A DNA stretch of 64,000 bases from Zychaea mexicana (Eukaryota > Mucoromycota > Mucoromycetes > Mucorales > Lichtheimiaceae), in NCBI RefSeq assembly GCF_025766255.1, contig NW_026516721.1, positions 186,001-250,000 of the forward strand. Direction: 5' to 3'. Within the stretch, counting starts at the first letter, position 1; the number at the start of each line of letters is the position of its first letter. This document shows positions 36,043 through 48,158 of this stretch, piece by piece. Below the pieces are notes generated by a model that was not told the origin of the DNA, did no database searches, and worked only from the letters and a program-made list of their open reading frames with translations. A program made the position numbers and the translations under genes.

Positions 36043-36718
36043 CTTTGAACAGATGAGTTATCCACAACTATTTTCGAGACCAATTAGATGATTTTCTAGT
36101 GGATTATCGATCAGGAGAATTCTGTCTCACCTTAATGTCGGGTACACAGTTAAAAGAGATGGTGTGTTGCTGCGCAATGGCAACCCAAACTACCAAAACG
36201 TCGTGTGTCACGAAGAGTGTGTGGGTGAGGGCTCGAAACCGCTGAGTGCCAATTGGAAACGCGAGGGCGTTTGACATTTGCCCAAATGTGAATGGTATAT
36301 ATCTTAAATGGCTGCACTTAACAATTGTTTATTAATATCCCTCACTTATTCCTCGTCACAGACCAGTTCTCTTTTCTTTATGATGAATTTTTTTTTGAAG
36401 GTGGCATCTAGAAAAAAAGCTATATCATACGCTATCACCAATGCATAAGCGTTTCCCTAATTGTATCCTTCTTACGCCCGCTCTCCTTTCTCCCTCGATT
36501 ACTAACCCACTAAACTGACTGCTGTTCCTATCGCAGCTAAAAGAAAATGCAGTGCCTCCTCAAGAGAGCATTTAAACTAATTGAAATGCATACAGGTATC
36601 AAGGAGATGATCAAAGAAGAAGGTATTGCGGATGTATTATTGAATGAGGTCCGTAATTAGTGGTGGCAAATAGGACCTTGTAATTTTCGTAATGTTCCGG
36701 ATAAACTCTTTAAAGATC
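36043..36718. other. Intergenic 676 bp; one 37-codon frame of doubtful status
   Basis: This is the promoter of the unknown gene at 34510-36042 and the 3' flank of ERG27. A plus-strand frame at 36547-36660 reads MQCLLKRAFKLIEMHTGIKE and ends VLLNEVRN. It follows a good acceptor (CTATCGCAG), so it could be a last exon or chance. No upstream partner was found. Confidence 0.3.
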
Positions 36719-38077
36719 CTTATCCTATCCGAGATTGAGTATACTTGTTCTTCCAGGCTTGATACGCCAATTCACAGTGTTGTATAAGTTTCTCAGCGTC
36801 CATAGGATCGTAATCTGAAATTGGTTCGGCTTCAGCATAAGAAACGCCGCGCCAGCTTGTAAGCGATGTGTATCTGCAAAGGTAGTTCAGAGTTTTTAGT
36901 GGCTGTAAAGCAACAAAAGCATGCGCGACAGCCCCTCGATATCCTGTGATATTCTGTGAAGTAACACCAGCAAATCGAAACTATATACATTCCAAGTTAG
37001 TAACGCGTAATGCTAGTAATACGCATTTAAGATATGCGCGCTCTTCCATAATGCACTCACAGCATAGTGAATTAATGTTCGAAGTTTGGTTATCCAAATT
37101 GGCAGGTTACCAATCGAGCTTGCTACTACTCCAGGACTCGTTGAAAAAGATGTGATATTTTGCTTTTCGTTATCATATCTTGTGTTGCTTCCGATAGCTA
37201 CCAAATCACAGGCCCACTTTGAAGACTCGTACGGCATTAAGCTACAATACGAGCAAATCAATACACATAAAATGCATAAGATCAACGTCTAGCAGGAATA
37301 AAAGGAGACATACCTTCTAATTCCTTGCCAATCTTCTATGTCGAACACTGATTTCTCTGCTGTCAATGAACTTGTCCAAATTACACGACCTTCGCCGCTA
37401 ATATGTAGCAGAGATTCGAGCTCTCTTGCCTAAATCAAATCTAATTTGGTAAGCGATACTCGCAATTCATCGAAAAGAAAATACTGGTGAAGACTTCATG
37501 ATAGTACCATGATGTAGTGGCCAAATACGTTTGCTGCAAAAACGTTCCCCATCCCATCAGCGTTGATTTCTCCTACAATCTGTACTGTAGCATCAGATCT
37601 CTCCATAAACCCAACAGGGCTGGCAAGGAACTGCCATACGACTTGACTCCAGTTGATACCGCTGGTGCTTAGAATACCAGCATTACAAAATATATAATCA
37701 ATATGCGAGTAACTGTGGTACGATTGTCAAATTAACATATGCGTTAGACCTATGATGCTGGCACGACTTTCGGTATAGATACTGCATAGAGTAATAGACA
37801 TCACAAACCTGTCTTTTACAGCTTTGCAAAAATCAAAAACAGAGATCGTACTACCAACGTCCACGAGCTTGATATCGATATTGGCTTCAGGGAATTCAGC
37901 GAGAAGAGATTTCCGGGCATTACTTGCACGAGTATGATTGCGACAAGCCATCACAATTGAAATGTGTTTGTCTTCCTGTAATAGCCGTTGGATAATGCCG
38001 AAGCCGACGCCAGCATTGGCACCAGTAATAATAGCGACCTTAGAATGCTCTTTCATTGTCATCTTTGAATCTTCCAA
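36719..38077 (-). CDS. ERG27: 3-keto-steroid reductase, ergosterol biosynthesis
   Basis: Erg27 is an ER short-chain dehydrogenase that reduces the 3-keto group after C-4 demethylation of sterols. The protein starts MEDSKMTMKEHSKVAIITGA, and the cofactor motif TGANAGVGFG is intact. It continues with VMACRNHTRASNARKSLLAE and SVFDFCKAVKD. The NAG block is YIFCNAGIL, followed by NVFAANVFGHYIMA. The catalytic YxxxK lies in SLMPYESSKWACDLVAIG, with a serine in VIWTSSLTAE ahead of it. The end is AYQAWKNKYTQSRIG before TAA at 36719-36721. INWSQVVWQFLASPVGFMER is specific to the Erg27 branch rather than SDRs in general. Several short introns split it. An internal start six residues in is possible. Confidence 0.88.
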
Positions 38078-38182
38078 TAAAAAAAAAGGGGTGGGGTGTC
38101 ACAGCACATGAAGAATTTAAATCTCGGAAATCGAATTCTGCGAGGTCAGCACACTCTTTCCTTTTTTTACGCTTCGACTGAC
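38078..38182. promoter_or_regulatory. 105 bp divergent promoter of ERG27 and CWC2
   Basis: Only 105 bases separate the two start codons. The stretch has A and T runs, a GGGGTGGGGTG tract at 38088-38097 and CT-rich DNA near 38155. It must serve both genes unless one start codon lies further in. Confidence 0.6.
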
Positions 38183-39669
38183 ATGGCACCTGCAAGACAA
38201 CAAGTAAGGGATCACATAGTCATCTACTTTAGATTGAACGCTAATTTGTCATAGGTTGATAAAGCCACTCTTGATGAATACTTGAAAGAAAGAAGACCTG
38301 AAGGAGGAACCTATAATATCTGGCATAATCGATGGAAGGGCCTGGAGAGAGATTGGAGTAAAAAAGGGTAAGCACGCACACGTACCCATCTACGCAGTCT
38401 ACGCGAAGATCTATATCGCTCAAACGGCTTTTTAATATTGTTTTCTACAGTGTACGTGCGAAGTTTAAGTGCGATGTTGCTCGTGACTCAGGTGACACTG
38501 TTGGTACAAACAATCGCAACGCGTACTTTTGCCTTTTTTTCGCCAAAGGCATGTGTGCTCAAGGTGCTCAGTGTTCCATGTTGCATCGAATCCCAAATGA
38601 AAGTGACGAGGTTGAGACGACAATTGACTGTTTTGGACGCGATAAATTTATGTAAGCTTGTTGGGGCTGAGAGATGAAAAAGAGCAGTGCATAAGCGATC
38701 TGTGCGTATCCCCGTGTGTATTGATATTTCGGTTCCTCGTTCAAGGGAATTTCGACAAGATATGGGTGGTGTTGGCTCGTTTAATACACAAAACAAGACA
38801 CTTTATGTCGGCCGGATTGCGTCGACCGGGAACATGCGTGATGTTGTAATAAAACATTTTGCCCCGTTTGGTGAATTGGAGAGAGGTACTACTTTTATAT
38901 TTGATACACACGTCTGGTATGTTTTGATGTGCATACTCACCGGTCCATTATATAACTATTATAGTTAAGCTGTTACGGCACAGAGGTGTAGCTTTCGTCG
39001 CGTATAAATCCAGAAACAATGCAGAATTCGCAAGAGAGGCAATGATGAACCAAGGGTTAGATAATAACGAAATTATCAATGTGCGGTAGGCAAACAATAT
39101 TCTGTTTGAATCTTACTACGTGAATTAAAGGAGATAGTTGGTTACTAATTGTACATTGTTCCAGATGGGCAACTGCAGAGCAATCTACGATGAAGGGAGA
39201 TGAAGAGAGAGGTGCAGCCGGAAAAGACCAACAAGGATTTGATCCTAGACAATTCTACGAGCGACAAAACGCAGAATCAGAATTGCCTGCTGAATACACC
39301 CAAATCAAACGAGAGGTTGACGAAGACGGTTTTAGAGAAATGGAATTGAAGGCCAAGCGTCAAAGAATCGAGCAACAAACCCATGATTATTATGCCGATG
39401 CATCGTCAGCACAGGCGATATATGGTTACACACAGCAGACACAGCAACCACCGCAGCAGTCTAACCCCAAGTCTGCTGGCATCATTCCCCAGAACGTATT
39501 AAGCTCACTCAAAACGTTAAAAAGCCCAAAATCCGATGCTGCTGCACCGTCAGCATCACCGTCATCCGCAGCACAACAGTCATCGTCAAGTCAGCAACAA
39601 GCAGTCAACCCGGGAGGTCTGGGCAATCTTGCATCCTATGGAAGTGATAGCGAAGACGAAGACTACTAG
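38183..39669 (+). CDS. CWC2: Pre-mRNA-splicing factor Cwc2
   Basis: Cwc2 (human RBM22) is a Prp19-complex protein that contacts U6 snRNA and holds the spliceosome's catalytic RNA. Exon 1 is MAPARQQ. Next comes the Torus domain (VDKATLDEYLKERRPEGGTY, NIWHNRWKGLERDW, RAKFKCDVARDSGDT). The CCCH finger CLFFAKGMCAQGAQCSMLHR is intact. The RRM follows with KTLYVGRIASTGNMRDVVIK, FAPFGELERV and GVAFVAYKSRNNAEFAREAM. The tail is Gln/Ser/Pro-rich and ends YGSDSEDEDY. Five to six exons, all GT-AG. The order Torus, zinc finger, RRM is unique to this family. Confidence 0.92.
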
Positions 39670-41148
39670 ATAAATAAACTCTTTATGCCGATGTTTGCAA
39701 AAGTGCACGACTAATAAGATTAATTGGGGATGGACCTCATGATGTAACACGCTGGAACATGTGGTCCATACATAATAAACGATATGACACGGATGTTCAG
39801 TGAAGCAGATGCATATGTATCATCGTTGTTCTTTCGTATGAATCTTGATTGAGTTTTTTCTGCTGCCTGGTCTCTAAAATACTGAAAACGTTGTGTATGA
39901 ACAAGTTGCAGAATACGTATAAAGAGTTTAAGCTCTAGACTTCTTTTGATTACTTACTCTCAAATTCCATGGTCATAAAATAAGTCGTGTTTCAATGCGA
40001 GAATAGAATCGTGTATGATGTGTTGCATGCTTCTGGGAAGTTATCATGGGTAATCAATGAGTATATGGCCACGAATATGAATACTTGACTTTGAACGTCA
40101 CTCCAGATATCCTTAGTATAAACACCGCAGGTGTGTTTTCTTCAAAGTACACTTTGAACTTTGCAGATAGAAACCCGATAGCTCTATAGATAGATGAACC
40201 ACTATCGGAAGCTTCTCTAGACCGCCTTTGTATAAACTATCTGGGTTTATTTTATCATACACGTACCGGCTTGGATGGCCAGATATTCCTCTACTATCCA
40301 TGTGCTGTTCGATTCTTTAGAATAGAGTCGGCTTGTACGATAGCAAATATGAAGACGATTATAGACTTGTTTATACTCATTTGTATTGAACAACATCAAC
40401 GCGCTTTTTTATTGCCAAAGATTGCTTCAAATATTACAGTATTGTAATGGTGAAGATATTTCCAAGGCGGCTTTTGATACGGATACCCCCTTCTATTCTT
40501 AACCCTCATCAGGTTACACACATCCTATATATATACTTGTGGGGGTGTCCGCAAGGTTATGTATACCCAAGTGGTTTGTTCTTTTATTTCCTATACTATA
40601 TAATGGGATATCATACATAGAGAAATTACTAAAAAGAAAGAACTCTGCATGCACAGTACGGATGACTAAGCACTGTCAATGTCAGAGCAACGCAGCAGTA
40701 CCGACAGAAATGATGGCAAAAGTTTAAATATGCAACGTGCTCGAACTCAAAACGGCACGATATAGAATGGAGCATGGCAGTAGTACATGAGCTTTGGTTG
40801 CAGCTTGTCAATGGTAAAAATAGAGCAGCCTTATTCGGTGTAGGTGAAAATAGATTGATCTTGAGATTTTTATCATAGGGTTTGTGAGCTAACAATGGAT
40901 AATATGGTTGTTGACGGCTGGCAGCTTATGGAAGTATTATATCGAAGGAGAAAGATGGGGGTTTACTGAAGCTAAGAGCATCCTCAGCACCTCGCCAAAT
41001 TTCATACCAACGATGGAGATAGTGTATGTGCTTATAAAGAATCCGTTACTTTGTATAATATCATAGCTAAATTTTATCACAACACGACCCTTAAAAGAGC
41101 GGGCAGCGGCTCTGCTAGGATAACATGGTGGCAACATGAAAACAATTA
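39670..41148. other. 1.5 kb with no clear gene; one exon-like remnant
   Basis: Mostly non-coding. A plus-strand frame at 40714-40878 reads WQKFKYATCSNSKRHDIEWS and MAVVHELWLQLVNGKNRAAL, ending at TAG. Its composition suggests a remnant of a coding sequence, possibly one of the lineage-specific families common here. No start or splice partner is visible. Confidence 0.35.
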
Positions 41149-41536
41149 TTACTTGGCGAGGTTGTTCGGGATGCTAACTGATGGTAGTGTGTCGTATCCC
41201 GCGTCATGGACCTCCTTCACAAATAGGAGCAATGATCGTCCGGAATGGCCTTGTTTATCCTCTTCAAGGTCGTCAGTTGGTTTTAAGTCTTCCATGCATG
41301 TTCTGTGTGATCCAGAGATATCCGACCTAATTTTTGGTTAGAGAAAGAGTCAATGTGTACCAAACTAATAGGGTATCGCGGTAAGCGTTGTCTATAGTAC
41401 CTTTGGCGGCTAGAAAAGGTCCATCACCTTTGACAATTCGTACTGTATGATCGATCACGCTTGATGGAAATTTGGCTTCGGTAATTAGCTCAAGGACGAA
41501 ATGGCATCTACAATGCCCACAAGTGAATATCGGTAT
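41149..41536 (-). CDS. Two exon-like frames of an unrecognised protein
   Basis: On the minus strand, after an acceptor ending CATACTGTAG, a frame from 41536 reads IPIFTCGHCRCHFVLELITE, then AKFPSSVIDHTVRIVKGDGP and FLAAKGTIDNAYRDTLL. A second frame, 41297 to the TAA at 41149-41151, reads MEDLKPTDDLEEDKQGHSGR and SLLLFVKEVHDAGYDTLPSV, ending NNLAK. Both look like real protein, with a possible CxxCxxH-type metal site at the start. I could not join them in phase with certainty. They lie just downstream of, and on the same strand as, the lineage-specific gene. No function is proposed. Confidence 0.4.
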
Positions 41537-41645
41537 CTACAGTATGAGAAAAGAATGGTGATGCTAGCTTACTTTTATTTACACATTGTTTTCTTCCGCT
41601 GTCGCGAAATTAAGCTGTTTTATTACCTATGGTGTTAACAGCACA

Positions 41646-43563
41646 CTAGGATCCTTTGATTCTATGTAACCAGGGCCGAAATGATTTCGAGACGATACCA
41701 GTTCCGATTTTTTGACTCTGATGCGGATCCCTGATGAAGATGCTGTTGTGGTTGTTTATGATAATAAAAGAGGAAGTCCTTATGCCGCCTGAAGCAGGTG
41801 CTGACGTTAATGATTTAGAAACAGAGGATCTCGAAGGAGAAGCAGAAAACGGAATGTAAAACTCATGAGTGCTGGCGAGGTCGGCTGGAGGAGGTTTGCT
41901 AGATCTAGCTGCTTTGATGACGCGCAGCATCGTGTGTTTGACTTGTAGAAGAATATCCAATATCGGTAATACATTATCTGTGAATGCATCGATATCGGTA
42001 GTTACGTGGTATTTCGGCAGGCGCGTTAGACGACAGACACTGCGCCCAGGGCAATCCATGAATAATAATGAGATTGAAAATCCTGAAATTTATAAAGGTG
42101 TCAGTAAACTATCTCTTTCTGAAAATGACAAACAGCCATGTAGTTTACCCATCATTATGAAGCCGAATGTTATCACGTCTTGCTTGGTGCCCGTGTATTT
42201 CTTCGCCAAGCTGACAAACATGTCGCGCAGTGTCTTCGGGCATTTCAACTGGCTTTCATGCATCTCTTTCGTGCCCCTTTCACCTTCGCTTTTGCGACCG
42301 GCCTCACCACAAGCGATTTCTACGCCATCGTAGACAAATCGGAGATCCACGCGTGTCCTATGCAGCTTTCTTTCTTTTAGAGTTCTTTTCATATTTCTGC
42401 CTTCGCTGGTTGCCAGGGCTTCTTTGTTCTCCGCTATAAACCATATAAACCAGTGTCAGCAAAAGATAATATTATCAGATGTAGATTGAGTTAAGATAAG
42501 AAGAGATCATAGGTACCTGTGGACATCGATTTTTGTATCATCGTACAGATACCGGATGACCGACCATACTCGGCTCAAGATATCATCCTCTGATGTACCT
42601 GCCTTTATTAAGAAATTTGATCGATAGTTGCTGGCCAAGTTCATGACTGACTGGCGTAGCCAGGTGATGTCGTACTTTTCTTCGTCAGTGTATGGGGCGT
42701 GCCTTGTCAGATGCATCATTATTTCATTGTATGTTTTCTGTACAGTAAATAGTGTCCCAATGAATAAATCCATGATAAGGAGCTTGCACTATCACTGCTT
42801 ACAACAATATAACACTGTGATTGGAAGCCATAGCAAAAAGAAACCCGTACCTTATCCTTTAACGAGCGGATATACGAAATGACGTCTTCGTCTTCAACAG
42901 ATGCTATCTTGGGCAGGGAATGAGTTCTGATGTATTTCAAATCTTCATCGCTGAAGACATTTTCCCAGCAGCTATCGTTTGTGTCGAGAATGTAACTATG
43001 GCCAGCGCTATAACTCGGTTAGTTTTTGCCATCTATTATATCTAAATAATCATGATGTTTTTAAACGATAGTGCTTACTGCTGAAAGTCCAGTGTGCTGC
43101 AATAATTAACCATCTCATTTTCGACACAAGCGCCAGATGGCAGCACCCACTTGTCTTGCATCTTCCGATGTGCCTCTCGCATTTGCACAAGAAACCGACA
43201 TGATTTTGTAGCATCATCGGTTGCAGGACCGACAGCAGCGACAGCAACGGGGGCATTTAGGTACAGGAACTCATAAACGCTACCCCAGTCTGGCGTACCA
43301 AGTACCTGATTGACGATATAAACATAATGAATAAGCTTTGCTGTTGAGATAAAAGAAAACGAGAAAATGCCTACTTGACGTTTCAAGTCTCTTGACACTT
43401 TGTGAGAAAGCCCAGTCCAGTATTGTTTGACATTACTGTTGGCACATCGAAGTCTTGCTTTATTTTCTCTGACAAAATCCTCAAGCGTAGCATTTTCGTT
43501 ATTGTCAAAGTACTCAATTAGAACTATACGTATCAAGTCAGTAATATGGTCGAAAATTACCAC
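41646..43563 (-). CDS. Lineage-specific protein of unknown function (intact copy)
   Basis: About six exons keep frame. The first part reads VLIEYFDNNENATLEDFVRE and YWTGLSHKVSRDLKRQ. The next exon has NAPVAVAAVGPATDDATKSC and REAHRKMQDKWVLPSG. Then come SYILDTNDSCWENVFSDEDL, YDITWLRQSVMNLASNYRSN and SEDDILSRVWSVIRYLYDDT. Another exon holds RTRVDLRFVYDGVEIACGEA, with KCPKTLRDMFVSLAKK and VITFGFIMMG. The last opens near MDCPGRSVCRLTRLPKYHV and ends HRIKGS. The order WLRxxVxxL, VDLRF-GE, CPKTLRDM and VxxFGFIxxG recalls expanded hypothetical families of Mucoromycotina. VDLRF...CGE faintly resembles the core of PD-(D/E)XK nucleases, but the usual ExK is not evident. The start is uncertain; an upstream exon from 43690 is possible. 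A ruined copy lies at 12523-16290. Confidence 0.65.
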
Positions 43564-43891
43564 TTGTTGTTTCCTTACAGTGGTTGTTGGCTTCGTTGGG
43601 TGCTACGTGCAATGCACTTTCTGCTGGGACAACTGCAGGTGAAGGTATGCGGAACGCCCAACAGAGGTTTTCCCTCTTTACTTTCATCCCAATCTTCTCA
43701 TAGGACCGCTACCGTTGCTTGTCTGCGGAAATGTCCGAGTGATCGTCGTGCACGCTTTGTATCTTTATGTTCTTAGTCTCTACACGGTGTGAGCAGTTTA
43801 CGTTGAATTACCACCCTTCGTCACTCCATCCTAACACTACTCGACCTCCCTCAAGTGATACAACCACTACGCTTTATTGACAGAAATATGG

Positions 43892-46509
43892 CTCTTTTGA
43901 ATAACAAATTTCAAGAAGCTGAGGTTACCAAGGTAAATGCAAGTGTATAGAAAGAACTTTCTAGGAGCAAGGGGTATAGCTGGAGGAAACAGGGTAACAA
44001 TGCCGTGGAGTCAACTAACTAGGAGAAGAGGGGGGGTGAGAGAGAAGCATGGTATATATAAATAGGATGATGTTGCTTTTTATTCGATGTTACTCTTTTT
44101 GTAGAAGCTAAAGACTCAAAACGGGTGTGATTGCTACTGGATGAACGAAGTTGTCATTATACTAGAGACGTGATGACTTGAAAAGCTGTTAAACACGGGT
44201 GGAGCTGTAAAGATGTGTCTTCTTAGTAATGAAAACTGTCAAGTGGCTGGCATGACCGAGGACAAGGATCGACACTATATATGTGCCTGGAGCATTGTCT
44301 AAGGAGCAGCGCGATAGCAGAGGTAAAAAGCGGGTGGAGCTTTTTTGTGATTGTAAGACTTTGATGCTTCATCGAACTGATATGTTTATTTATTCATGCC
44401 GTTTTTACAGGAAAGGAAATGGTTGTGTTACAAAGCATATAATATCTTTTATAATAAATAGTATGTCCGTCCCCGAAAATCACGTTTGGTTGCAATAGGA
44501 CAGTTGCCACGGGGCACACTTTTCCAAAGTCAAGGCCCATAGTATCCTCATAATTTTGTGGTTAATCAACACTCGTCTGGATGCATATCTCCTCTGGTTT
44601 TGTGCCTGCTTTCTTTCAGATACATGGCTTTCTTGCTTGTTGTTCCCTTGTGGACCCCCCATCATTGTATGATTGGTGCAGTGTAGCTCCATCCGTCATG
44701 ATAGACGGTCGGGGAGTGTAGTTGAGGTTATCCATCGCAGCCGTCTTTGGCGATTATATTGACTTGCGTCGCTTTAGTCTGCCAATCTGTCGACCATTTC
44801 GGTCATATCCCACTCTGGCCTGGTACCATATATCAAACAATGCCGAGCCGCGATATTGGCTATGTCTTCTACCAGCATAGCACGCTTTATATGTAGTATA
44901 CACATATCTCAGTTATTAAGAATAGGCGACCGCGGTGAAAAGTAAAAGGAGATTAAAGCTACCTACCGCCAAATCATTTACTCGAACTCAATTATTGTGA
45001 AGCAGTGCAATACGCATATCGACGTCACTTTTCTGCTGGGTCGATTCCAAGAAGTGGCCGATGTTCGCTAACAGCTGGCAATCTAAGAACGAAATGTCGA
45101 ATTGTAAGTGATTATGTGAAACGGGCCAAATATATGAGCTGGCTGAGAGGCAACTCATTTCCGGACTATACTTTTTCTGTCCTACATAAAGGTACAAGCC
45201 GTCTTCGCAAATATAGCTTTATTTACGCGATGGTCATACTCGTTGAGGCTAGACTGATTAGTGCTAGAATCGTTTGTAGTGGATGGCACCAAACAGAGAA
45301 ATAGAGACACATAGACTGCAAGCTAAAAGCCCTCGCATTACACGTGTATGCTTGCCGTGGAACTAAGATGGTCGATCGCGCCACAATGCTGCTCCACAAA
45401 GGCAACAGAACCACGTTTCAGATTGGGAACAGTGATAAAACCTGTTGCATGTAAAAATAGTATAAAAGGTAAAACATCAACTATACAAAATCTCATGAGG
45501 ATATGTAAGCACATTAGCTGTTTCGCACACAAAGTATTTTTTGAGAAGGTGACATACGAGGATACACAAGCGTGGCAGACAATTGACACTTGGAAAACGC
45601 GCACACCGGATTAACCACTTGTAGCAATAGCATGGAGACACACACACATCGACTCACATCTAATATTACAGAGACATAGACAGAAACGCGGAAACGCGGA
45701 TGTACATGTCAGAACTGAAAGACTTGAGAGTGTGAAAGAGTGATGTCGATCGCTCAACATCTAACAGAAGAAGAGCTGTCTCTGTGATAAACAAATACGA
45801 CTTCATACTAAAAAACTGCCACTGATACCACCCAAATATATAGCAACATACTACTCAGAATATTTTAGTTTTCTGGAGCTCGTGTAACGTTGTTGTTGTC
45901 ATAATATCGAAGCGAAGTTAGCCGATGGAAACTAACATATTTATGCAGTACATATCTCAGAGGCAAGGCAACAGAAAAGGAAAATGGGTCATGCTCTATA
46001 CCAAGAAACAAGACATCGTACCATTTACTATGTAAGTACATACACATGTATTCCAGCTTATGCACGTGGGGCTTCTCACAATTATTGTGATAGAGGTGCA
46101 GTTTTATCCCATGTGAACTTCCCAATTCTATCTCGCTTGATCAGTACCTTTGTGAGTTTCAAAGAAATGTGCGATTATGGATGTTTCTTTTATTTAGTCT
46201 TCTTTTCTTCACCGTCACTTCCATACAATGTAAGATTGCCTAGCCCTCCCGGATTAGTTGCATGTTGCTGACTTGATGAGGATCGTTGCGCAGGCCTTTT
46301 AGCGTTTTGAGTGAGCTTAATACGTTTTAAGGGATGATGCCAGCAGACGTGAAAATGGGTTGCTGCTGTTGCGATGGCAGTGGTTGCTGTGTCTGCTGTG
46401 TGTAACCATATATCGCCTGTGCTGACGATGCATCAGCATAATACTGTAATCATGGCTTTGTTGCTCCGTTCTTCAAGACGCTTGGCTTTCGACTCATTTC
46501 CTCTAAAAC
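43892..46509. other. 2.6 kb gene-poor region
   Basis: Open frames up to about 99 codons occur on both strands but none shows a motif or a sensible exon series. A short plus-strand frame at 43888-43932 (MALLNNKFQEAEVTK, followed by GTAAAT) could be an orphan first exon. Nothing further is supported. Confidence 0.4.
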
Positions 46510-46514
46510 CGTCT

Positions 46515-46680
46515 TCGTCACACTATAGGAAAGAAAAAACCTTAATATACCTTAATAAACCTAAAAAAACCTAAAACCTGAAAAAACCTGAAACGGGCAA
46601 ATTAAGGTATATTCAGGTCTTTTTTAAACCTGAAAAAACCTGAAAAAACCTTAATATACCTTAATATACCTTAATATGTG
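46515..46680. repeat. Cluster of CCTTAATATA and CCTGAAAAAA repeats in both orientations
   Basis: The block contains about five ACCTTAATATACC-type units, about five ACCTGAAAAA units and one inverted AAGGTATATTCAGGT in the centre. The arrangement is roughly palindromic (forward units at both ends, inverted unit in the middle), which could fold into a hairpin. It may be the remains of a small element with repetitive ends. Confidence 0.7.
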
Positions 46681-47086
46681 TGGTTTCTCTGATTCGTCTT
46701 ATTGGTCAGCTGAAGCGTGAAATGCGTTCAACTGTGTTTATGATTGGGTACATACATCGTGTCTTATTGGTCGTTGTACGTATAGCTGTATCCGTTTGGG
46801 AGCATCATTGGATACTTCATTAGCTATTCACATTTCTCCATTGGCCTTCTTTCATATTATATATGCAAAAAACTGATCATGATTGGATAATAAAAATATG
46901 TTTATTATTAAATTTTGCTTTCTATTATAAAACTTTGAAAAATCATATTTGCATTGTACAGTATACACGCAAAATAAGTGTTCATTTTTAATTAATTGCG
47001 ACCACTGATATACGAAAAAAATTATTTGATAGGAGATAACTGTATTTTATTCATAGGTCAAAAGTGTGATTAGCATTCTGCTATGA

Positions 47087-47738
47087 TTAGTTGCCACCAC
47101 CACCACGACCACCACGACCGCGAGCACGACCACCACCACCACGAGCATGGGGGCCACGAGGACCACGAGCACCGACGCAAGAGCCACTGGTGCTCTCAGA
47201 TACGTCATCAGTAGAGCCATCACACGAACAGGCGCGTTTGCGTGATGTGGTCTCTGTTTCAATCGTGTTAGCATATCGTGGATGCTTGTTTCATGCTATG
47301 CAATATGGATCGTTGATCTATTGTTTACCTTGGTGTAATGACAGCAACAAACTTGGCAGTTGTGCCGTTTCTTCATCTTCCGACTCTGACACCATGAGCC
47401 GTGGAACGACGTCTGTAGTTGGTGTTGACGGCAATGCTGCGACCTCGTGGTGCTGACGAGTACTGCTTGAATACAACCAATGTGTGAGTATGTACTTGCT
47501 ATAAAGTATGCCAAATACATTAGCAATGGTAGAGTATATATACCTTTCTTCTGAAGAAACAGATGTTTCCTCTTGTGTAGCGCTTGATGATGTTGATGAG
47601 TTATGGTGTCTCAAAACTATAAATGTCCAAAGGTAAGCATTATATATAGGTAAATATACCAGAAATGCTAATACTCCTAGTATGTACTTACTATTCTTTT
47701 TGGAGATGCTGCCCTGAGCAACACGTCTTTTGTAGGTT
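47087..47738 (-). pseudogene. 3' half of a gene broken by the CACTA insertion (RGG-tailed accessory-like protein)
   Basis: Reading from the insertion, the exons give TYKRRVAQGSISKKN, LRHHNSSTSSSATQEETSVS and TRQHHEVAALPSTPTTDVVP then RLMVSESEDEETAQL. The last exon is TTSRKRACSCDGSTDDVSES followed by an Arg-Gly-rich tail (RGPHARGGGGRARGRGGRGG) and TAA at 47087-47089. Introns are GT-AG and the phase is kept. The tail looks like an RNA- or DNA-binding RGG region. The 5' half lies beyond the 6.75 kb element at 54493-54735, and removing the element plus one GTT restores the frame. It is related to the accessory protein inside the element (see 49098-49724). Confidence 0.65.
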
Positions 47739-47744
47739 CACTGT

Positions 47745-47995
47745 AGGAAAATTCTTGTGAATTTTAAATTCTTGTAAACACTAAGTAAAGTAACAAGAAT
47801 TCTTGTGGATTCTTGTGAATTTAAAGTAGCGATAAAGCGGTCACACGTTCACAAGAAAATCAAAGCAGTCACACGTTCACAAGAAAATCACAAAACGTTT
47901 TGTGGAATACCAAAGCGGTCACATGTTCACAAGAGAATCACAAAACGTTTTGTGGAATACCAAAGCGGTCACACGTTCACAAAACATTTTTGTGG
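47745..47995. repeat. CACTA left subterminal repeats
   Basis: Roughly 50 bp units of the form CAAAGCGGTCACACGTTCAC, AAGAAAATCACAAAACGTTT, TGTGGAATAC are repeated about three and a half times, preceded by AATTCTTGTGGATTCTTGTG. In CACTA elements such arrays are binding sites for the element's own DNA-binding accessory protein. Confidence 0.8.
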
Positions 47996-48158
47996 AATAT
48001 TCATTATATAGATTTTAAAAAATAGCTTTATTCAATTACATGATACTAGCTAAGGTTTATTAATTGATGGAATACTGGTCGAGCGTATATAGATGAAAAC
48101 CACCCCTTTCTCTCTCTATATATATCACATACACTCTCGCTATATATATACGTGTATA

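Noticed and set aside
47047..47274. Minus-strand frame rich in Val/Leu (VVVVV runs), membrane-like
   Set aside because: It is the shadow of the RGG-coding exon in another frame; the Gly/Arg reading fits the spliced gene.
47820..47990. CRISPR-like direct repeats with regular spacing
   Set aside because: The units are adjacent subterminal repeats of a CACTA element in a eukaryotic genome, spacers are not unique, and no cas-like gene exists.
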